Shown: positions 1 through 11,154 of the stretch, in pieces | How positions within the stretch are numbered: the stretch's first letter is position 1 | Layout of the letters: each line of letters starts with the position of its first letter | Assembly: GCA_038030265.1 (NCBI GenBank) | Contig: CM075942.1 | Span: forward strand, 11,366,029-11,430,028 | Source: Corythucha ciliata | Taxonomy: Eukaryota; Arthropoda; Insecta; Hemiptera; Tingidae | Direction of reading: 5' to 3' | DNA: 64,000 bases | Translations under genes and position numbers: made by a program | Notes under the pieces: generated by a model | Told to the model about the DNA's origin: nothing | Databases searched by the model: none | Seen by the model: only the letters and a program-made list of their open reading frames with translations

Positions 1-573
1 CTTCGCATCACGACCTATTTCTCCGTGTTTTAATAACGATAATAATGTTAAAAAAGGTCACTTAATGACACGAGAACTGAAAAAAAGGTATTTAAATTAC
101 AATGAATGTAAAAGATAAGTGGTACAGCATCATTTGTGAGAACTCAATGATTAGAAATCCAACTGATGCTAATAGGGGGGCCATGACGAATACTCAGGTC
201 CTTAAAAGTTAGGGAGATTAGTGGTAATTGCCTGGTAAAGAACTCTTAAGCTTTTTTCCTCAGAGCGGTTTTACCAATTTTCGCCCCCTCTCCATCATCA
301 TTGTGGAGGGCATGAACCCAATGGAAAATTTGTGTACAGCTCACCAAGTTTAACCCTTTCCGAGAAAGGTGCAAAATACGGTGTTATAATTTACATTCAC
401 CACTCCATCTACCTACCTACCTACCTAGAATCGAATAAACCGACAAATCCAGGAAATCCCGAGGAGAGCTACCTTTCCAGCTTGAGGTTTAAACTCCTTA
501 AGAAAGAAGTGGGAGAGACAACAGAATGAAAAAAAAAAAAAAAACTATGAGAATTAATGAACCACCCGGGGAA
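1..573. other. CSP upstream region, no gene seen
   Basis: This AT-rich stretch precedes the chemosensory protein gene. A 65-codon open frame (332-529) lies here, but it has low-complexity content and no recognisable domain. A short ACCT-type repeat (about 407-427) and a poly-A run (about 528-544) are visible. It probably holds the promoter-proximal region of the CSP gene, but I see no element other than the TATA box annotated separately. Confidence 0.5.
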
Positions 574-580
574 TATAAAA
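574..580 (+). promoter_or_regulatory. TATA box of the CSP gene
   Basis: The heptamer TATAAAA lies 64 bases upstream of the CSP start codon. A start site about 30 bases downstream (near 604-606) would leave a 5' leader of roughly 33 bases. An initiator-like TCAGT lies at about 615-619, slightly too far for ideal TATA spacing, so the exact start site is uncertain. Confidence 0.6.
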
Positions 581-637
581 GGAAGCCCCAGGCTGTGGAG
601 GTTGTTACAGACGATCAGTCAACTAGTTTCTGACATC

Positions 638-1092
638 ATGTTTACCGTACGTCTCTCCGTTGCACTCGTCCTGGCGATGTGCGTCGTCTCGGCCTGGTCT
701 TACACAACCAAGTACGACAACATTGATATCGACGAAATTCTGAAAAATCAACGCCTCTACTCAAAATATTTAACGTGCCTGCTTCACACGGACGCCACCA
801 AGTGCACGCCAGATGGGAAAGAATTAAGAGGTACCTAAAATTACAGTTCTCACTATTTTTCATTTCTCTAATGAATTTGTTTTTTGATTGTCCAGCCGCA
901 CTTCCCGACGCACTGTCCACCAACTGTAAAACGTGCAGTCCTAAACAAAAGGCGGGCACCGAGAAAGTCATTCGATACATGATCCAACACAAGGCCAGCG
1001 ACTTCGACAAATTGGAAAAAATCTACGACCCGGCAGGCGTATACAGGAAACGTTACCAAGCTGAGGCAGCCAAAAAAGGAATCAAATTGTAG
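638..1092 (+). CDS. chemosensory protein (CSP / OS-D family), two exons
   Basis: CSPs are small secreted four-cysteine carriers of hydrophobic ligands, found in sensillar lymph and other tissues. Exon 1 is 638-830 and exon 2 is 896-1092. The 65-bp intron (831-895) has GT and AG ends. It falls in phase 1, one base after the Arg64 codon, the place where the family's conserved intron follows a Lys codon. The spliced protein is 129 residues, normal for the family. Residues 1 to about 21 form a signal peptide. The mature part begins YTTKYDN and continues with the family-typical DIDEIL. Cysteines 47, 56, 75 and 78 give C-X8-C-X18-C-X2-C; the first loop is two residues longer than the usual X6. The stretches TPDGKEL and ALPDAL are also typical. 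The Met at 638 is chosen over the in-frame Met at 557 because it starts the signal peptide. There is no CSP neighbour in the window. The ligand cannot be inferred. Confidence 0.96.
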
Positions 1093-1173
1093 ACCATGGA
1101 AAAGATACTTCAAGTTAATTAATTCATGTAGCGAGTAAAGCAAGTGCGATTGTTATTTATTAAAAATGAAATG

Positions 1174-1179
1174 AATAAA
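1174..1179 (+). promoter_or_regulatory. poly(A) signal of the CSP gene
   Basis: A canonical AATAAA lies 81 bases after the CSP stop codon, followed about 20 bases later by a T-rich stretch. It would give a short 3' UTR of about 100 bases. Confidence 0.6.
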
Positions 1180-3900
1180 AATGTTCTTCAAATTTGTTTG
1201 CCTAATAATTAGGTATAATTTTCAACGGGTTAAGTATGAGCAAATCTCTTCGAATCCCCCCCCTCCCAACTCCAACAGCCAATTTAAAAACGGTGGATAA
1301 TTCCTGTAATGGGCAGTATGGTTACGTGGGAGGGGGGGGGGGGTAAAAAACGGGCTGGAAAAGAATCTCGCGTGTGCCTATTGAAAAGGCTCTTCTTCTC
1401 ATGCCTCTCAGGGAAAATAAGCAACTCGTGATGCGAAAAATTGCTTCGATAATGCGCTACAAAGGGGGAAATTTCCACGGATTCATTATTTTTACTTTTG
1501 TAACGACAACATAGGGAACTTGCATGAATCACCGATTTTGGTGCAAAATATAGCGGTGATTTGGCACAAGAACTGAAGGAAATCAATGGAAGTTACAATC
1601 CGATCGGTGTTGGGTCTGATGATTCTCGATTAAATTTCAAAGCTCCTCGGGAATGGACGGATAGGCCAAGAGGCAATGACGCAGTTTGTGAAGCATAGCG
1701 CTAAACTTGTGTTGACAAATGATAAAACAATTGTCCCACAGAAACCACGTTTTACCCCTATTCCCTGTTCCATTAATTCCGTTAAATAAGTTATGAAATA
1801 TTGAGCCCACAATCCAGCAAAAAAAAAAAAAAAAATCCTCCGTGATTTCAATGTTTAGTAGGAGCGTCTCGTTTTCCCTCTAGTTCATGTACACTTACAC
1901 AGGGCGTTTGGTAAGCCGACGCAAACATGCAGGGAGTTATTCTAGGTCCAAAATGGACCAAAAAAGTGCCTATAAACATGGATCTGATTTCGAGATAATG
2001 GATATTTTATTATTTTCAGCCATGACGTTTGTTTTATTGGATTCAACACTTATAAGTCGAGAACGGTTACACTTACCTATACATTAAATCTAATAGCCCA
2101 GCCGAAATAGCACATATTTCAGTGTGGATTGGTTCAGTTATCCCCAAAAGTAGTTTTACTTTTCTAGGTTTAAAGTCTGATTGTCGAGTCTTGTACCAAT
2201 TTTAGGCTGTTTAGCCGTAACTTCATTGCGGTTAGATAATGAACGGAATGAAAAGTTGAAAATCGGACCCATATGTTTTTAGGGACTTTTTAGGTTGCTT
2301 TTGGACGAATAATTCCCTGCATTTTTGTCGTCGACACCCTGTATAAAAAAAAGTGAGGGTTGGTAAAATAGATTCCAAATTTTCCTTATCCACTACCCAA
2401 CAAGTGGTGCCCTTCCCCTCTTCTTTTGCATCCACACAACAAGGGACAAGTTAAGCCAGAAACCGATTTTTCGCCAAACCAACAGGCCACTTGATACTCT
2501 TCTACCCTTCTACTTACTATAGAAACTCACAACTCGACAAATTCTATTGCCAGATCAAGTTTGAAGGAAGAAATCATGACGCGAGAAACGTTGTCCAGGG
2601 TGGTAGGGGAGGAAAAAGGAAGACGATGAAAGCTAACGAAATTTGAACGTGTTTCTCGATATGACGATGATTTCGATATATTTATACCATATATATACCG
2701 AATATAGATCGATATATACCGAAATATACCAGTCAATTCGCGGAAAACATTAATTATTGTCGTAACTCTGACCATCACAAAATGAACATTGTCCAAACTC
2801 CAAAATTATAAAATGATTCTCAGAAAAGAACCGCCAGCTCGGGAGCATCTCCACCCGGACGCCGAGCTTCAGCTGTCACACACCAGATAACAGTATCTCC
2901 TAGAATCTAATATACACAAGGGAAAATATTGTGGTTTCAGAAGATAGAAACTGTGAATCGAAAAAAAAAAAATAAATAAAAAATGAATGAATAAGGAATG
3001 CGAGAACATCAATTCGTCGCTTACTTCCGTCCACAAAATCAGTTTTATTATCTATATTCAAATGACCCACAACTATGTTCATTCTTCACGAGCGATCCCA
3101 AACTGGCCCTTTCGGTCGCTCGGAGGTCATAATAGGGATTAAGGGTGGTTGGGTCTTAAAAAACGGTGCCCCCACCGACCCACCACTCGGTCACTGAGAC
3201 CGTAGGGAAAGACCGCAACCAGAAGCAGCTCGAAGTTGGAATGACATGGCCTCTGGCACCATGTCTGTCACCGGGCAGGAGGGCAAGATGTGTCAGGCCG
3301 AGGACTGTGGAGTATGGAGTGTCGACGGCTCGCTTTCCGAGAATGTTAGGGTTGTTTTTCGGGTCGCTACACGATTCATAGACGGCTGGCTGATCGGTCT
3401 GGTGATTTGTATACATTGTCGACCTTCACGTTTTCGAGGGCCTAGCTGTGTTCCCGAGTCTAGGCAAAAAAGATCTCAGATAAGCCTTCCAAGTACTATC
3501 CTAAACTTAAGGAATCTTAAGGAAACTTAAGGAGGACCCATAGTGTGACTGGCCCCGAGCCGGCTCCTAAATACCTCAAAATTGTATTTTTCATTTGTAT
3601 TTTTATTTTCATTGTTGGACCTTGTTTTGAGAAAAAATTATTTATACCAGATCAGTTTTTAGTAAGAAACAACGTTCAAGCTGCCTAAATGCTCTTATTA
3701 GTCCCTCCAGTCAATAGAGGGCATTAAGGCTCGTCTTCAGGCTCAATGACAAGCGAGGCCCTCCCAGGAGTGGACAAAAGTCCCCCCCCCCACCACAGTT
3801 TAAGGCGGGATGCCTAGAAGCCCAGAAAACAGGAACGTGAAAGTGGGCTAGGGGGAGGGACGACTTCAAGACGATGGTGACTTTGTCCATACCATCTGGG
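1180..3900. other. intergenic, no gene seen
   Basis: Open frames here are under 101 codons and show no family signature or convincing splice structure. Visible sequence features are G- and A-homopolymer runs (about 1331-1342, 1820-1834) and a patch rich in AT-ata repeats (about 2680-2740). The 3140-3540 segment is richer in GC and has overlapping short open frames on both strands, but none resembles a known protein. Confidence 0.4.
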
Positions 3901-3960
3901 CAGTACCGGATTTATGGAGGGGGGTGAGCCGGGCGACGGCCTGGGGGCGCCGTGCCCTAA
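3901..3960 (+). mobile_element. hAT-like left terminus (unpaired)
   Basis: The sequence starts CAGTACCGGATTTATGGAGG and runs into a G-tract. It has the same design as other element ends in this window: CAG start, CGGAT core, then poly-G. The preceding 8 bases (CATCTGGG) were not found repeated downstream, so the right end is either lost or too diverged to see. The degenerate arrays at 4200-4560 and 5215-5890 may belong to this element. Confidence 0.35.
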
Positions 3961-4199
3961 AGGCGCGCGTCTAGCAGAATAAGGGGGGTAACTCGGACGA
4001 GAAAAAATGATCTTAGAAGCGCAATAATTTGATTATGGTTTGAATATGTCAAAACTATAAAATTCTAAATAAATCAGTTAAAAAGGAGCGTTTTGATTAT
4101 GTAGAGATCTACAGAAGCCGTAGTACACAGAGAACTAATACACAGCAGATAGTTGGGATTAGTGATCAATTAGCTCGATGGAAATATGTGATTGGGGTT

Positions 4200-4560
4200 T
4201 CATTTTTATTTTTTAAATTATTCGCTTTCGACGCCCGTTCAAACGTCCCAAGTTTTAGACCTGAAGTGGCCCTGCCACGGTAGTGTATTTTCAATTACAG
4301 CCGAAAATTGGATTTTCAAATTTGATTTTTTCAAATTAGCGTTTGTTTTACTTTCAGCAGCGCTAATAAATGTTTTTCTCAATATTAGCCCCACATTAGA
4401 AATGTTTGCCTCGCATATCAATTTGTTCCACTTTCAGCTATGGAGTAGCGCATTTCCTCAGTTTTAGGACCGAAGTTGCCTTCAGAAGCCACGGGTTTGC
4501 GAGCGCTAAAATTAAGAAAAATACTTGGCTGCTTCGCGGCTAAAGTTGCTTGAAGCTTCC
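4200..4560 (+). repeat. degenerate ~30-bp repeat array, type A, with orientation switch
   Basis: Units with an AATTAGCG, TTTTTCTCA, ATTTTAGCC order recur at roughly 30-bp spacing to about 4480. Beyond that the units read as the reverse complement (GCGCTAAAATTAAG, then CGCGGCTAAA). No two units are identical. This is the left part of a block continued in opposite orientation at 5215-5890, on the other side of the foldback. Confidence 0.6.
4214..4271 (+). repeat. 58-bp direct repeat, first copy (second at 4864-4921)
   Basis: The 58 bases 4214-4271 recur at 4864-4921 with a single difference (TTTTAGACC versus TTTTAGTCC). Such near-identity contrasts with the heavily diverged surrounding array. 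It points to a recent duplication, or to gene-conversion-like copying linked to the foldback that sits between and around the copies. Confidence 0.85.
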
Positions 4561-4751
4561 GCGGATAAAGTGTAGAAAAGAGAGAGAATAAAGTAGTTTC
4601 AAATATTTTTTTACCTTTGCCCGTTAATAGTCGATAGCTAGGATACTGTCTTAACAATAATGATGGGCTGGGGGGATAGAAAAAAAAGTCGTCCAGGTGG
4701 TATATGTTGTTGTCTCTCCACAATAATTTGTTTTTATTTCTTTCTTGTTCT

Positions 4752-4795
4752 TGGTCTAATCAATTTTCTGCCTGTCTAGGCCATCATCAGGACCA
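4752..4795 (-). ncRNA. hammerhead ribozyme-like motif, foldback left arm
   Basis: Read on the minus strand the order is TGGTC, CTGATGA, a 15-base stem-loop, GAAA, a short stem, TA, then GACCA. TGGTC and GACCA give a perfect 5-bp stem I. CTGATGA and GAAA match the invariant core. Stem II is TG-CCT paired with AGGCA, with one bulged G and loop AGAC. Stem III is very short (A-U pairs with a 2-base loop). This matches a type I minimal hammerhead as known from Penelope-like elements. Cleavage would follow the A of the UA just before GACCA. Activity is not established. Confidence 0.55.
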
Positions 4796-5055
4796 TTATT
4801 AAAATAAGTCTTCGTGTGTCTTCCACACTCGTTGACTTCCTCTTCTTTTTAAAAATAGTAGAGTAAATTATTCGCTTTCGACGCCCGTTCAAACGTCCCA
4901 AGTTTTAGTCCTGAAGTGGCCGTAGTATTTAGTGTAGTATTTTTAGTGTCGTATTTTTTAGTAGCATTTAGTGTTAGTGTTTAGTGACCGTAGTATTTAA
5001 AAATAGTAGAGGAAGTCAACGAGTGTGGAAGACACACGAAAACTTATTTTAATAA

Positions 5056-5099
5056 TGATCCTGATGATGGCCTAGACAGGCAGAAAATCGATTAGACCA
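5056..5099 (+). ncRNA. hammerhead ribozyme-like motif, foldback right arm
   Basis: This is the same motif as in the left arm, on the plus strand: TGATC, CTGATGA (5061-5067), stem II (5068-5082), GAAA (5083-5086), then GACCA (5095-5099). Stem I has one A-C mismatch (TGATC with GACCA) where the other arm pairs perfectly. The stem III sequence ATCGAT leaves almost no loop. It is probably an older or weaker version of the left-arm motif. Confidence 0.5.
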
Positions 5100-5214
5100 G
5101 GAACAAGAAAGAAATAAAAACAATTATTGTGGAGAGACAACAACATTATACCACCTGGACGTCCGAATAACTCCACGACAACATGGCCAATTACAATTTT
5201 AACGAAGAAAAAAA

Positions 5215-5890
5215 AGTGTAGAAAAGCGCTGATTAGGTGCTAGAAGCATAGAAACGACAATTAATTTTCGGCTTCAGTTCGCGGTACAAACTGAGAAAAT
5301 ATGCTAATTCAAAGCTAAATGCAAAAAAACGCTAATTGCGCGGCTAAAATGGAGTAAAATAGCTAATTAGTGGCTAAAATGATGAAAAATCGCTAATTTA
5401 CGACTGAAATGGAGAAAAGCGCTAGTTAACCGTTAAAATTGAGAAGATGGCCTGACAAAAGGGAAAAACGCTAATTCGCCGTTCAAATGGAGAACGTCAA
5501 ATCACGTGTTCTGAACGACACCATCACGTCTTCATGCCAGAAAGTGAAAAAACCCGCTAATCCGCGGCCAAATTCATAAAAAGCGTTGAGTAATTAACGG
5601 CGAAAATTAGGGAAATCCCTAATTCTTTGCTGAAATGCAGAAAAATCTACAATTAGCGGCTAGCTAGAATGAGAAAAACGCTAATTTGGGGCAAAATAAG
5701 AAAAATGGCTAATTTGGAGGTGAGGGGGTTAACTTGAGAAAATTTGCTAATTCACAGAGTAATTGAGAAAATGGCAAGCCGAAGTTTCCGGAGCCAACTT
5801 TATGGCCAATTAGGAAAAAGCGCTTATTTACGGCCAAAATTTGAAAAAAAAATCGCTGAATCGCGTCTAAAATGGAGATAAATCATCAAT
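5215..5890 (-). repeat. degenerate ~30-bp repeat array, type A
   Basis: About 20 or more diverged units resembling GCTAATTCGCGGCTAAAAT followed by GGAGAAAAAC recur with spacing near 28-32 bp. It is the reverse complement of the unit in the 18.4-19.8 kb array. No unit pair is identical and there are no conserved spacers, so it is an old tandem array and not a CRISPR. The GAGAAAA and GCTAATT words are the most conserved parts. Confidence 0.8.
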
Positions 5891-7740
5891 CGAGAGCAAG
5901 ACGCGGGGCTCTACCATTTCGAATGTTCGATTTTTGGGCATAAACAGGTGAAAAACTAGCGAAACAACTCAATAAGGTGAACTTCCTGTAACAAGACAGG
6001 AGATCAATTACTTTTCAGAGTCATGAAAACCAGCCCAAAAGTGTACAAGGCGAAAAGTAGTTCTCCGCCTCTACAGACTTTGGCTTGGTTAGGTTATCCC
6101 ACTCGAACCCCGGGCAGACGCCTCATATAATAAACGTCGCCGATTAAATACTTACGAGCCCACGGCGGAGCGCATAATTATAAGGGCACCGCCTGTGCCT
6201 AGAATTGAGACTGGTAATAGTTTTTTAAATGTAAATATATAGGTGATTGAAGAAAAACACCGTGAACGTGAAAGACAACGGCAAGAGAATCCTGACGCTC
6301 TGGCCTCGCGTAGGTTTCGATCGAAGAACTTCCGTCGCTAACTTAAAACTACGAGCGGTTTAACGGTGGATTTTCCTAGTTAGCTAATGAGTGAACAGTA
6401 ATAAATAAATAAATGAATCAACTCACGATGTAAACAGATGAGCCGTATGCAGCAACTCGGGTCCATGATCAATTTAATGCACTCCTGTCCAAGCGACACA
6501 CACACACATACTGAAACCCTGGACCTTGGAACCCTGCCCTTAAGTGGAACATCACTGCTGCAAACAAAGGATGGCAAAAAAGTTTAATAGGTCTTGAAAG
6601 GTTAAAAGAACTTACTCTTTTGTCCATGTAAATACATTCATTTTTTCCAATTTTCGAAGAATATGTAAGACCAGTAGAAGCCGAATATCACAATTTTAAC
6701 GAAAGATCTGGGATTGGGATGAGGTTGGCAAACTGCGCACAAAGCCACCACAACTTGGACGAGATTCATCCTCAGGTGAGAGCTGAGAGACCAAGCCGCT
6801 CAGCCGCCATTTGCTTTTCGTTCATCACAAAGTGTAGAAGTCCTGCGGTCCTTTTTCTTTTCCGTCCGAAAAAATAAAGAAATAATTAATTAAAAGTAGT
6901 GACTCTCATCAGTGCCAGCCATTTCCGAGTTGAGCTGTTCTTTTTTTTTCTTTCTCGCGGTCCATTTCGGGAGAGATACCTACACGAAGATTTCTTAAGC
7001 GACGCGACTCAGGCAGACGCCCTTGTTTCAGAAAAGGTAGGATTTTTTTTTTTTGCGTATCACTATGATTAATTTGAAGTAAGTAATCAAGCCATGCGTA
7101 ACGTCGGCATCGATCAAAAAATATCAGAAAATCTCTTCTTTCGGGTTTTGCTCTCAACCCCTGAAAAATGAAAAAGTAAATTTACCGAAAACGCTGGTAG
7201 AGGGCAAACAACAGAACAACCACCAGGAAGGAAACCGAGGAGCTGCCCCAATCATACAACAACAAAGAACAGTCATCGAGCAACAGGTTAGGAGAACCTG
7301 CTCAAAGAGTGTCTGTCAGTAGTGACTAGTGATTATAAACAGGTGCTGAATTTTGTAGATCATGATTCGTCGTCAGATACTTTAACAAGGCGTGGATGGA
7401 GAACATCCAATAATCAAGGTAATGACGTAGTTTTAATAGTTAGTCCGATCCTATTTTGTTACTGAGTTTAGTGCCTTACTCGTTAGAATTTTGATTGAAC
7501 ACCGAGGTCGTCCATTCGTTTGCTGTCAGAGATTTAATTAGAACTGCTCGATTTACTCTAGCTGCTCAGTCCTGGGTGACAAATTAACGCTAGTGATGTA
7601 ATAAATTAACGCTGAGAAGCCAGTAATCACTGTTCGCGAAATCCCTGTTGAAGGCAAAAAATGTCGGTTGGCATGATAAGAAGACGGGGCTTCCCTCCTC
7701 TTTGCCCTTTGGTTTGGCGGGGGAATGGTCTGTGCGAGTG
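5890..7740. other. intergenic, no gene seen
   Basis: No open frame above 82 codons and no protein signature is present. A short CA repeat lies at about 6495-6508 and poly-T runs near 6940 and 7040. I see no terminal inverted repeats or RNA gene here. Confidence 0.4.
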
Positions 7741-7969
7741 TGTGCCTGTGTAGGTCAAAGTCATGTAGAAAACCAAGAAAGTCAAGTTGTCCAAACGTGT
7801 GTTCAAAATGTTTATTCCTTCAGAGTGCACCACTGTCCCTTTTTGTCTGTGCGGCACAGTTGAAAATCGTGGGATAGCTTTTTCTCACATTGAAACGTTT
7901 AGGGCGCTTTCACACTTGTGATTGCCGTATCGAGGATACTAAAAATACAATACCGCAAAAGGGATGTGC

Positions 7970-10311
7970 GTCTAGGCCAAAGTCATGTAGAAAAACAAGT
8001 TGTCTCCAGGCGCGGATCCAGAAATGTGTCCAAGGGGGGGCGCACTTCTCAAGCTATTTGACTATATTGTAGGGGGGGGGGGAGGCTTCTCCAGTATCAT
8101 CTTAATAGGTCTATTCGTTTGTCGCCCCGGACTATTCCGAGCAGCACGAAATTTTGTAACCTCGCGGGTTATCATGTGGAATAACGCGAAAAAATAATGG
8201 AAAGTTAGTACTTTTAGTGCTATTATGCAGCTCCGGACGATGAACGAATGGACCCAACGCGCTTCCGCACTGTTGAATCGAAATTGAATGGTTTTGACGT
8301 TTGAGCAACTCAAGTTGAACCGTTGAACGTTTGATTGAATTAATGTGGTCTTGTAGAGTGGGTAGGAAAGTTGAATCGTCCGAGTTTAACTCCGTTTCAA
8401 CGTAGTTGCTGTGGATGGAGCTATAAGGCCTAAATTCACACTCACAGTTAAGCCTATTCAGCTGCTTAAGTTTGAAATCAAACATCACGGTTTTTACTGG
8501 TGGCGGTTTGGAAAAGAAAACTAATTTTGAAGAAGAAAACTTGGAAAAGAAAATTAATTTTGATAAACGCATTCAAATTAATGTAGTATTGTAATAAACT
8601 GAACATTTGCTATAATAGCATAATAAAATGAAAAAAAGAGACTACATTATTAGTCAGTCCAAAACAAATTCTATTTTTCTCTTCTTTGACGCTTTAATGA
8701 TAGCTCAGAACAGATTAGGCCTGTCCAGCGAATGGTTGGAACTGTTGAGTACAGATAAATAATAGAGGGAGCGTAAACGAAAAATTGGCCCACTTCCCTC
8801 TCTCTAGGGGTCCAAATAATGGGGTGAGAAAACTATTGGAAACGATCGTACAAGTCTAAGCATCGAAGTTTAAAAACGAATTTTAATTTAAAAAACTACT
8901 GCGGCTTTTACTGAACGGTAAAACGGAGTTGTCAGCTGAAAGTATCATCTGCCGAAGATTAGCTTCAAATTATAGATCGAAAAGTTTCTTATGGACCGAA
9001 AGAAGTGGTAAATTCAGTTAACATTCTAAACACATGTTCCTAGAGCCATCTGGAAATTTGGGCCTTCAGGGTCCAGCATTAGAAACTTGTCAAGCTATAG
9101 TAAAAAAAAAGTGAATATATCATGGGAAACCCGCTGGGAATAATTCTGAAAAAATAACGTCTGATAACAGTTCGTTAAGTGATCTTTCACTATACATATC
9201 TTAGGTGTTTTACTTTCGTCCAAAACCGAATAGTTTTCCTGTCCAATCGGAACACGTACAGACGACAGGTAGCCTACGTAGATTTCCAGTGACGTGAAGT
9301 ACCCTCATAGAACCATTATCATTAACATAATCATACCGTTATATGTTTATAATGCTCTATGGATGCACAGTTTCATCATTACAAGCTTTAAACAAATCGT
9401 AGGCATTGTTTCACTCAGGTCAAGCGAAGGTATAATAACCGAAAATCAAAACTAAAATCCTTTGGCCCAGGGGGGGGGGCGCGCCCCGTGCGCCCCCCCT
9501 TGGATCCGCGCCTCGTTGTCTCACTTACTGGAAGGCGGACTGAAGCTAAACCTGAGTTATCATTTTTGCTCTCGTTAGCAGCGCGGTGGTCCCTATTTGA
9601 CATACCTTATCCATTTTGTAGCTGTGTTTTGAGTTGTGTGTTTAGTGGTGTTATTAATAAATAAATAATTAATTAAAGAAAGTGAGTATAATTTGCGACT
9701 TGTCAAACCCCACTCAAAATTTTTCAAAATTCGCTGAATAAAATCCGACTGTGTACAATAGTATTGTAAGAGAGCCCTTTTCAAGAAAACCCATTTTTTA
9801 AAATGTGCAAGTTCCAATTAGGAAGACTCGGGCCTAAAGCTGGTAAATAGTAACAACGTTAAAAAATGGGCATGCAGTCCGAAAATTGGTTCCACCCGAG
9901 ATGAAATAAAATGGTTTATTAATTGCTTTGATAGCCTCAATTCATTCATAATTATTTACTCAATACATTTATTTGCCGACCAAATGCAGTTTCGTTCGAA
10001 ACCAACGTAAATCTGGCCTCTGGCTGGCTTTTATAATTGAAATAAATTAGTATAAACATGAGTAAACAAATTATTCCTTTGCAGTCTCGATGACAGAAGC
10101 TTATTTGCGCAAATAAATAGCTCAAAATGCAATTACGCAAATTTTTAATGTGAGAAAAGTATAAGTTGTCCCATGAATTTCCGGTGTGCTAGCCCGTCAA
10201 ATAGGACCAGTGGTGCACTCTGACGGGATAAAAATTTCAAACTCACGTTTGGAGTCACTTTTTTCTTTCAGTGAGACAACTTGTTTTTCTACATGACTTT
10301 GGTCTAGGCGT
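7970..10311. mobile_element. DNA transposon with 37-39-bp terminal inverted repeats, interrupted
   Basis: 7970-8006 (core GGCCAAAGTCATGTAGAAAA) is matched in inverted orientation at 10273-10311 with one or two differences. The inverted match continues past the inserted hAT element: TCTCACT follows on both arms once the insert 8007-9514 is removed. A related direct copy of the terminus lies at 7747-7794. No transposase frame is visible in the ~850 bp of interior, so this is a non-autonomous element. I cannot place its superfamily and saw no clear target duplication. Confidence 0.7.
8007..9514. mobile_element. non-autonomous hAT element with perfect 8-bp target duplication
   Basis: The element begins CAGGCGCGGATCCA and ends with its inverted copy TGGATCCGCGCCTC; only the outermost base differs. 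G/C tracts sit just inside both ends. The target duplication GTTGTCTC is perfect at 7999-8006 and 9515-9522. Eight-bp duplications with CAG-type ends are the hallmark of the hAT superfamily. Length is 1508 bp. A 146-codon open frame on the minus strand (8132-8572) has no transposase feature and is likely chance. The element is inserted inside the 7970-10311 element. Confidence 0.92.
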
Positions 10312-11154
10312 AGACAATTGATAGTCTACATACGCGCGTAGACTATGTAGAGTATACGTAGACAATGTTGATAATGTAAACAATGTAGAGTTTTGTTGTG
10401 TGTCAGTTTTGAAGAAGGTTAACTTATTGCCTTGATATCACTCTTTTCGGCCAATAAAATCGACTTGTTGTAAACGAGAGCGTTAGTTTTTAAATTTTAA
10501 CGGAAAAATTAATTAAATTTCTTACTTAGCACAATCCACCACAGGTGCTATTGTTGTTTTTGGCTCGTGCGTGTGCGTCCATCACTCGTTTTTTTTTTTT
10601 TTGGTTTTTTCTGAAGGCGCTCCGCAGAGTGATTCAAATAGGTGAGTTAAATAAGTTTTTATTGCAAAAATACGTTGTCAAATACTGCCCAAAGTCGCCT
10701 GCAAGCCCACAGGTATAAATTAATACAAGAATTTTGAACTTTACCATTCAAAACTCCAACTGAAAGACGGGAATTTCAGAAACGTGTGGCTCTCGAAAGC
10801 TCCGGCGCAAGCAAAAGTGGTACAAGACGTTAGTTCCAAAGCCGTTACTTGAAAGGATGATTTCAATAAAATTGTCCTTAATGACATTTCGGACGATAAC
10901 GGAGCCATCCAGAATGAATTAATTTTCGACGTAAATGGAGAAGAAATATGTAGAAGGACAGGTAATCTCTATGGAAAAAGTAAACTCCTACCGCGTTCTT
11001 GGCAACAAAGCAGCTTCCACGTGTTAGATTTCTTTGTTTAGGAAACAAGGATGGAAGGAGTTGCTTCTGCGCTTGATGAAAGTGATACTGGGAGCTCCTC
11101 GTATCGTGCGTCGTCGACCTGTCTTCACCAATACGTGTTTGTACCGGTGAGTTT

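Larger units (their letters stand above)
4690..5161. mobile_element. foldback / inverted-repeat element, possible inverted Penelope-type terminal repeats
   Basis: The arm 4690-4843 is the reverse complement of about 5009-5161 with few mismatches, around a ~165-bp spacer. The spacer contains the second copy of the 58-bp repeat and several TTTAGTG-type simple repeats. Each arm contains a hammerhead-ribozyme-like motif (annotated separately). Penelope-like elements are known to carry hammerhead motifs in terminal repeats that may lie in inverted orientation, so this could be a deleted Penelope-like copy. No reverse transcriptase or GIY-YIG reading frame is visible between the arms. Confidence 0.7.

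Noticed and set aside
642..1143. Antisense open frames over the CSP gene
   Set aside because: The sense strand carries a complete CSP with correct splice sites and cysteine pattern, so these are shadows.
8132..8572. 146-codon minus-strand open frame
   Set aside because: It lies inside the non-autonomous hAT element, has no recognisable domain or transposase motif, and nothing supports expression.
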